Shown here: positions 30,223 through 37,600 of the stretch, in pieces
How the letters are laid out: each line of letters begins with the position of its first letter
Numbering within the stretch: the stretch's first letter is position 1
Assembly: GCA_015232245.1 (NCBI GenBank)
Contig: JADGAB010000004.1
Location: forward strand, 1 to 39,334
Reading direction: 5' to 3'
Length of the DNA: 39,334 nucleotides
Origin: Magnetococcales bacterium
GTDB taxonomy: Bacteria > Pseudomonadota > Magnetococcia > Magnetococcales > Magnetaquicoccaceae
Program-made: the position numbers and the translations under genes
The notes under the pieces: model-generated
The model's input: only the letters and a program-made list of their open reading frames with translations
Database searches by the model: none
Told to the model about the DNA's origin: nothing

Positions 30223-31626
30223 ATGGCTTACACGATAGATGATTGGTGGAATACCTTCAAGAAGCGCAACGCTCCGGCTTCTGACATGATGAGCACACCA
30301 CCCGCCAATGCGCTTGGTTTTGACCAGAACAAACCTGCGCCGTTGCCTGGGGCTCCGGCAGCGCCTGCAGATCAAAATCGCGAAAACACGGTTGGTGGAT
30401 TTCGGATATTGCCAAGAGAACCAGAGACCCCGTTGCCAGGGGCTCCGGCATCGCCACCGGCTGTGGTTCCCAAGCTTGACCAGTGGTTTGGGGGAGACAC
30501 CCGAGAACGCAGCAACGACTGGTTGACGGAGTTCAGGAACAACAACACGCAGACCGTTGTTCCTCTGAATGCAACGGCTTTGCCAGGTGCAGCGCCACCG
30601 GCTGTGGTTCCCAAGATCGACCAGTGGTTTGGTTCTGATGCGCCACCACGAAGCAACGACTGGTTGACGGAGTTCAGTAAGAACAACACGCAACCGGATG
30701 GGCCTGCCAATATTCTTGGTTTGCCTGGTGGTCCGGCAGCGCCTGCGGCGGTGGCAACTCCACCAAAAACACCCCCGGTAACGCCATTACCCCAGACAAA
30801 AAGTCCTGACACGCCTGGAACGTTTGCGAACAACCGGGAAACGACAACTTGGCCTGTTGAAATCGCGGACCCGACCAAGCCTTTCCCTGCGCCAACCCCC
30901 AATGCCAACAACCTCCAAAATCCAATCCCTGACAATACCCTCGGCCCCCAACCGAGGCAAACATGGCAGAGGATGAGACCCGACCCTCTGAATCCTGAAC
31001 CGGGCAGCATGCGGCCTTCGGGAAACTATTCTGGGCCATCCCAGGAAGCGTGGGGGTTGGCAGAACCACAACCCTTGCCAAACGGGCCTGATAATGTCGC
31101 ATCCAGGCATAACTCCTTCTCCCAGAGCCGGAGTGCGACCAATCCGGTTTTCAGGGAGATGTCACCGCAGCAAATAGAGGCTTTCAATAAAGCGTCGGAG
31201 ATTGTTGATAGATTATCCAACATGCCGGTCATGGAGAACGGAAGAACCATCAAAGGGAGAATGAACGAAACCGTCAGGACACTTCTCCAGGCTGCATTTG
31301 CTGGCATCGGCGCGCATGGGGCACAGTCGCAAAGCATTCATAACCAGGGTTCCAATCAGTGGAGCCTGCCGTCAACACCGCCAAGCGACAAGGGGAGATA
31401 TCATTTCACTCCGAACCCGAACTTTGACGGCAAATTGATTGTTTCGGATAGCGTCTCTGGTGATTCATGGCTCAGAACCCCTGGAGCGCCGCCCGTTCCA
31501 GGAACAGCCACGGCTCCGACAGGGAAGGCAGAGCCTGTTTTCGCAAGCCCTGAGGCGGCCAAGGCGGCGGGGAAGAAGCCGGGTGATGTTGTCACGACTG
31601 CGGACGGAAAAAGAAGGATTCTGTAA
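30223..31626 (+). CDS. Proline-rich protein with repeated DQWF/DWLTEF motifs
   Basis: The product is 467 aa, preceded by a weak RBS. It opens with 'YTIDDWWNTFKKRNA', and related units recur as 'DQWFGGDTRERSNDWLTEFR' and 'DQWFGSDAPPRSNDWLTEFS', separated by Pro/Ala linkers. The middle is Pro/Asn-rich. Residues about 305-375 look helical ('PQQIEAFNKASEIVDRLSNM'). The C terminus ends with a small beta-like segment, 'GKKPGDVVTTADGKRRIL'. Its stop overlaps the start of the giant gene (TAATG), so the two are translationally coupled. The DWW/DWLTEF motifs may be docking peptides for another virion or packaged protein. The family is unknown. Confidence 0.6.
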   Translation: MAYTIDDWWNTFKKRNAPASDMMSTPPANALGFDQNKPAPLPGAPAAPADQNRENTVGGFRILPREPETPLPGAPASPPAVVPKLDQWFGGDTRERSNDWLTEFRNNNTQTVVPLNATALPGAAPPAVVPKIDQWFGSDAPPRSNDWLTEFSKNNTQPDGPANILGLPGGPAAPAAVATPPKTPPVTPLPQTKSPDTPGTFANNRETTTWPVEIADPTKPFPAPTPNANNLQNPIPDNTLGPQPRQTWQRMRPDPLNPEPGSMRPSGNYSGPSQEAWGLAEPQPLPNGPDNVASRHNSFSQSRSATNPVFREMSPQQIEAFNKASEIVDRLSNMPVMENGRTIKGRMNETVRTLLQAAFAGIGAHGAQSQSIHNQGSNQWSLPSTPPSDKGRYHFTPNPNFDGKLIVSDSVSGDSWLRTPGAPPVPGTATAPTGKAEPVFASPEAAKAAGKKPGDVVTTADGKRRIL

Positions 31627-34600
31627 TGCCCAACTACGCGAATGACCCATGGGCAGGGTTTGAACTGGTTGCCCCGAAGCAGAAGGAAGTTCAACCCGCC
31701 AAGCCGAAAGACCCCTGGGAAGGGTATCAGGAAGTCAAACCTTCGGATTCGAAAGACCCCTGGGCAGGGTATCAGGAAGTCAAACCTTCGGATTCGAAAG
31801 ACCCCTGGGCAGGGTATCAGGAAGTCAAACCTTCGGATCCAAAAGACCCCTGGGCAGGGTATCAGGAAGTCAAACCAGAGAACGCGCCTAAAATGACGTT
31901 CGGTCAGGCGTTTGGACAGGGTGTCGAACAGGCCAAAGAAATGGGGGCTGGCGGAATCAAGGTGATTGGTGAGGCGGCAGGCTGGCCATCATTTGTGGAT
32001 GCAGGGGAGAAATGGAGAAAAGAAGCGCATGATGCGGTGGAGGGGTACGGCCAGCAACAAACATTTGAAGGCATCCGCAGTCCTGGAGATTTAGGGCAGT
32101 GGGGCAAGGAAACTGTTGGGAGACAAATCCCCATAATGGCCCCTTCCGTGATTGGAGGTTTTGCGGGGGGGATGATTGGCGGCAGGATTTTCGGACCAAT
32201 CGGTGCCAGAATCGGTTCCAGAATCGGCGCAGGAGTTGGTGGATACCTGATAAATGTCGGTGATGTGGAAAACAACATCATGGACCGTGGCGATGGCGCA
32301 TCTGCTCCTTTGGCTGCGTTAGGTGGTGGTGCCGTGATCAGTGCCTTGGACAGTTACGGGTCTGGAAAATTAGGCGATAAGCTGGCTGGGATGATCGGCA
32401 AGAAAACGGCTGAAAACATTGCAGAAGTGACGCTGAAAGATCGACTGAAAGGAGTCGGAAAAGCGGCGTTGAAAGATGGCGTCATTGAGGGAGTCACGGA
32501 AACTGCGCAGGATTATGTCAGTGAGGGATCGGCAGCAACAGGGACAGGGACACCGTTCAATCCTGCCAACATTCAACCGTTGGAATCTGGTGCGGCTGGT
32601 TTCCTGTTGGGTGCGTTGATGGGGGGTGGAGGGCATTTGAGGCGACAAGGGCACGGCGAGCAAACTCCCTCGGGTTCATCCACCCAGGACACTGCCACCC
32701 AGGTTTCCCCCATCCCAGACCCGGCGCAGACCGCGCAAGACGAGTCGCATATCAATGATCAGGTGGAGGAATACCGTGATCTGTTCGCGCATTTGGTTGC
32801 AAATGGCGAGCATCCGGATGAGGTGGCGAAAAACCTCCAGGAGTTGTACGGCCCGCAGATCGCCGAATTGGGGAATCAGGGTGTGGATCTGGGGGAGCCT
32901 GCCCGGCAGGACTGGAGTCAGGCGGAAACCTCGGAACCGGTGCCGCCCCATCTTTCCGCGTCGGGGATTGCTGTGCCACCCGGGGAAAGGGCGGCCACGG
33001 AGAAGGGGCTTTCACAGGAAATCGCCTCACGCATGGCAGAACCCGCGCATCCACAACCGGTGGAGTCGGCACCTCAAGTCAGCCCGTCCGCGCCTCTCCC
33101 TGAAGCCGCTCCAGGGCCAGAGGCGGCGCGACAACCGGAGCGGGTCGTCAACCCACCGGTAGCGGTCACACCCCTGGAAACAGGCGGGCAACCCCTCGAT
33201 ATCGAAAAAATGGCGGACGCTTTCAGCCAATTTGGCGTGTCCGCCGCCAACCTGGAGAAGCACCTTGGAAAACCGTTGTCCGAAATCACCCCGGACGATA
33301 TGCAAACCTTGCGGCAGACCTATGCGCGTCTGCAAAAAGGCTCGTCATTGCCAGAAGAGGTCTTCCCGGATCTGCGGGTTGCGAAAATTCTTGCAAGCAG
33401 AGGGTTCCAGGATGGTCTGATCTTTGACGAGAATGGTCAACCCTGGAACACCATGCAAAAGGCGCGCTTGGCCTCCGGCGGCAATTGGACCACCCCTTTG
33501 CGCAATCAGGGGTATAACCTGATCCCGTACCAGCAGGAAGGCAATGGCGGATGGGGATTGCGGGTGGTGCCTCCGGAAGAGAAAATCGCCACCCCTCCCG
33601 CGTCTCCATCTTCCCAGATCAATCCCGCGCCCATGCCGCCCGGCGCGCAGGGAGCCCCCCCAGGATTGGCGGGACAACCAGCAACTCAACCAACACCCTC
33701 CCATCAAGAGGGCGTTGTCGTTTCCGGGGGAACCCCATTGCCGCCTGCCGGCAAGGGGGTTCCCCCGGCCATGACCGGAACGAACCAGGAGGCCGTCACG
33801 ACTGGCATGGCATCCGGAGGCCCAACCGACGTATTGGCATCCAACGGCAAGCCCTTCGTCAGCCAACGCGCCGCAAGTCTGGCCGCCAAGGCCAGAAAAA
33901 TCAGCGACACCCATGAACCGGTGGAAAACAGTGGGAATGGGTGGGTGTTGAGATCCAGAAACGCCCAGACCCAGCAGGCGCAACCCACCCAGCAGGCGCA
34001 ACCCGAACCGTTGACGCAGGCGACGCCCGACATCGCGACGCCTGAGCCGGTCCCGGAACAGCAGGGGGGAGAACTGCCAGGGGTTGGGGTGTCCGTGCGA
34101 CCGGATGCCGGGTCACATGTCTTCGAAAAGGATCCGGATTGGCTTCCTGCCAAAAAACAAAGCGACATCGAAGCGGCGCGACGTTTCGCGGAACGGCATT
34201 GGACTCCCAAACAGACGGAAGCCATCAAGGCGCAACTGGTTGATCCGGCCAATACGGTGTTCATCTCGCAACCAAGTACCAGTGGACAAAACACGCTCCC
34301 AACCGGGTTGGCGGAAAAACTGGCAAAAGAAACAGGTGGAACAGTTCTTGATGGAGATCAATTTTTCTTGGCGCAACACACAGAACAGTCCAAGAATATC
34401 CAAAAAGACAGACGGGTTTTCCATCCAAGAGACTATGAAATTCTGGACCCTGGGAAACTCCGCGACCTGATTCATGGAAGAGAGGTCGTTATCGCGGATG
34501 ATGTGTTCACCACAGGGGGTTCGGTTGGGCAACTCATTCGTACCATGAAAGCCGCCGGGATGCCGGTGAAGGCGGTGGCGGGCTATGTGGGCGATACACG

Positions 34601-37600
34601 GCTTAAGCCGGAACCACAAATCATTTCCTCCTTGCAGGGAGCGCTCAGGAATGCGAAAATAGATGTCAAAGGCAAAGACCTTGCGTCTATCCTGACCCGA
34701 GCGGAAATACAAGAAATCACGAGGCTGATCAACAATGCGCGAACTCCTGAAGCCCGTCAAACCCTTGCCAGAGACCTACATGGGTTACTCACCGGAAGAA
34801 TTGATCCAGGTATGGTTGCAAATCAACTCTCCGGGAGGAGCAGTGGGAACCCCACGGGAAAAAATTGGGGCAATGCGGCGCATGTTCCTGGAATACAAAA
34901 TGACGCCGGGGTTCAAACGACCACCGAGCCCGTGGGAAATCGGGAGATAGCCGGGAAAGGGCCAAATGACCCCCATGTTTCAAGCCCCCCCGGAGAAGCG
35001 GGAGATCGAGCCCGAGGGTTTCAGGAACTGACAGGACTCCCAGACCAGCCCGCCGCCCCCCGGCAAGACCACCCAACGCCATCCCCCAAGGATGGCGTTG
35101 CTGTTTCCGACATCCCCGCCCATGGAGCACTTGAGCCAGGGGATATCGAAAAGGATCCCATTACCGGAAAAGAATTCGCATCGGACGAAAGCGCCAGACT
35201 TTTCACAAAGCTTGCGAAAAAACCATTTGAAGTGGTAAAAGTTGGACAGGAAAAATGGGTGGCCAGACCTGTGCCGCAACCAACCTCAACTCAAGTGGAG
35301 ACCCCCGATGAACATCGACCCGAACATGATCCTGGGAGAACTCAAACTGAAGAACCCGGAAGAGTACGCCCGGTTGAAGAAAGAGGGCGGACTGCAGGCC
35401 CTGGACCAGTACTGCCGGGAGAAGGAACGGGAGATCAGGGACACCATGAGCTTCATCAAGCCGGTGAATCCGAACGCCACGGAACCGAATCCGGCGGATC
35501 TGGTGATCGCCCGGGAACTGGCGATGAGCTGACCAACCATCGGATCCTGCCCGGTTCGTTGGAAGAGAACCGGGGCATGAAAACCAAGGCCCGGGACAAT
35601 CTGACCGCCATCAAGCTGGTCAAGCAACTTGCGACGCAAGGACGCGCCGCCACGCCGGAAGAACGGCAACTCCTCGCCAGGTATGTGGGTTGGGGCGGGT
35701 TGAGCGGTGCGTTTCCCAATTCGAAGGGTGATTTCGGTCCGGGCATGCGCGAAATCGGTGCGGAGTTGCGCCAGATCCTCACCGACGAGGAGTATGCCAC
35801 GGCCCGAAAATCCACCCAGTATGCCCACTACACCTCTGAACCCGTGGTGCGGGCCATGTGGCAGGCGGTGGAACGTTTCGGCTTCCAGGGGGGCAAGGTG
35901 TTCGAACCCGGCATGGGCACAGGGAATTTCGCGGGTATGATGCCCGAAACCCTGGTGAACCAATCGGACTATACCGGGGTGGAGATGGATCCCATGACCG
36001 CGCGCATCGCGCAGGCCCTGTATCCGAAATGGGACATCCGGGAAGCGGATTTCACCCGCTATCAGACTCCCAAGAACTCCTTTGATCTGGCCATCGGCAA
36101 CCCGCCTTTCGCCGACATCCGGGTCAAATCCGATCCGGAATACGCCAAACACGCCTTTCTGCTGCATGACTACTTTTTCGCCAAGTCCATGGACGCCTTG
36201 AAACCAGGAGGCATCCTCGCGTTCATCTCCTCGGCTGGCACCCTGAACAAAACAGACCCCAGAGCGCGCAATCATCTGGCGGACCGGGCCGACTTTCTGG
36301 GCGCGATCCGCTTGCCGGGCAATGCGTTTTCCAAAAACGCCGGAACCGAGGTCACGACCGACATCATCTTCCTGCGCAAACGCCAGACGGGAGAAGCGCA
36401 GGGAGACCGCGCCTGGACCCGATCCGAATCGTTCACCGGACCGGACAAAACCGGGAATCCTGAAACCGGCTACAGAAACGCCTGGTTCGGCACCCACCCT
36501 GAAATGGTTCTGGGAGAGGAAGGGTTCTTCGACCGCCTTTATCCGGGACGGTACGCGGTACGGGCGCGCCCAGGGGACGATCTGAACAAACTGCTCGCCA
36601 CGGCCCTGCAACACCTTCCCGGGAATGTTCTCCAGGGGAAAAACCCGGCCACACCACAGCAGGAGAAGAGCGATACGCGGGTTGTCGAAACCAAGAACGG
36701 ATCCTATTACGTCCGGGACGGAGGTCTGTTCCAGTTCGTGGAGGGGCGCGGCGTACCGGTGTTGACACGGGGACCGGGAGTGGTCGGAGGCATGACCCGG
36801 GCCGAACAGGAGGTGGTCAAGCGGCTGATTCCCATGCGGGACGCCTTGCGCGCGGTCTACGCCGCCGATGCCGGCAACGACACGCAGGATGCCGCCAAGG
36901 CCAGAAAGACGTTGAACCGACTCTATGACGCCTTTGTGGCCACCCATGGCCCGATCAACAAAACGGTGGTCACCACCAGCAAACCGACCTTGCTCCAGCA
37001 GGAGAGAGCCAGGAACGAAGCGCGTGATCAGTCCGAGGGGTTTTTTGACGAAGGCTCGTTCGATCCCTCCGCAATGATCCTGGCCAACCGTCCGATCAAG
37101 GAAATCGCCGAAGCCAGACAGAAAGCGCGCAACGAGGCGGCAGCCAGAAACCGATCCTGGGATGAGGGTTCTTTCGATCCCGGGAAAATGCCGGACAACG
37201 AAACCTTCCGCTATCCGAACATCGACCCGTTCACCGATGACCCGGAGAGTTACCGGTTGCGCTCCATCGAGGCCTATGACAAGGAGACCGACAAGGCATC
37301 CAAGCGGCGGGTGTTCACCGAAAACCCGGTGGCGGCGGAAACCGCACCAGTGATCCGTTCCGTTGGTGACGCCCTGATGCACGTTTTGAACAAAACAGGT
37401 CGCGTGGACATCGACGCGACTGCCGAGGTGGCCGGGAAAAACCGGGATGCGGTCATCCAGGAACTGGGGGACCGGGTGTTTCAGATTCCCGGGTCAAACG
37501 ATCAGTGGGTGACGCGGCATGAATACCTGTCCGGGCGGGTCAAGACGAAACTCAAAGAGGCCATGGAGGCAGCCAAAAGGGATCCATCCTTCGAGCGCAA

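Noticed and set aside
29400-30242. A 280-aa plus-strand ORF of Arg-Pro-Ala repeats
   Set aside because: Another frame of the same 12-bp array. It begins inside the array and has no independent support.
32755-33162. A +1-frame ORF of 135 aa inside the polyvalent gene, considered as a third overprinted gene
   Set aside because: It is extremely Arg/Trp/Pro-rich with no protein-like pattern and no good RBS. The main frame there reads normally. The same applies to the frame at 34084-34470.
35286-37382. A 698-aa minus-strand ORF
   Set aside because: It lies antisense to the methylase part of the polyvalent gene, where the plus frame shows clear motifs (EPGMGTGNF, GNPPF). Its composition is typical of a GC-rich shadow.
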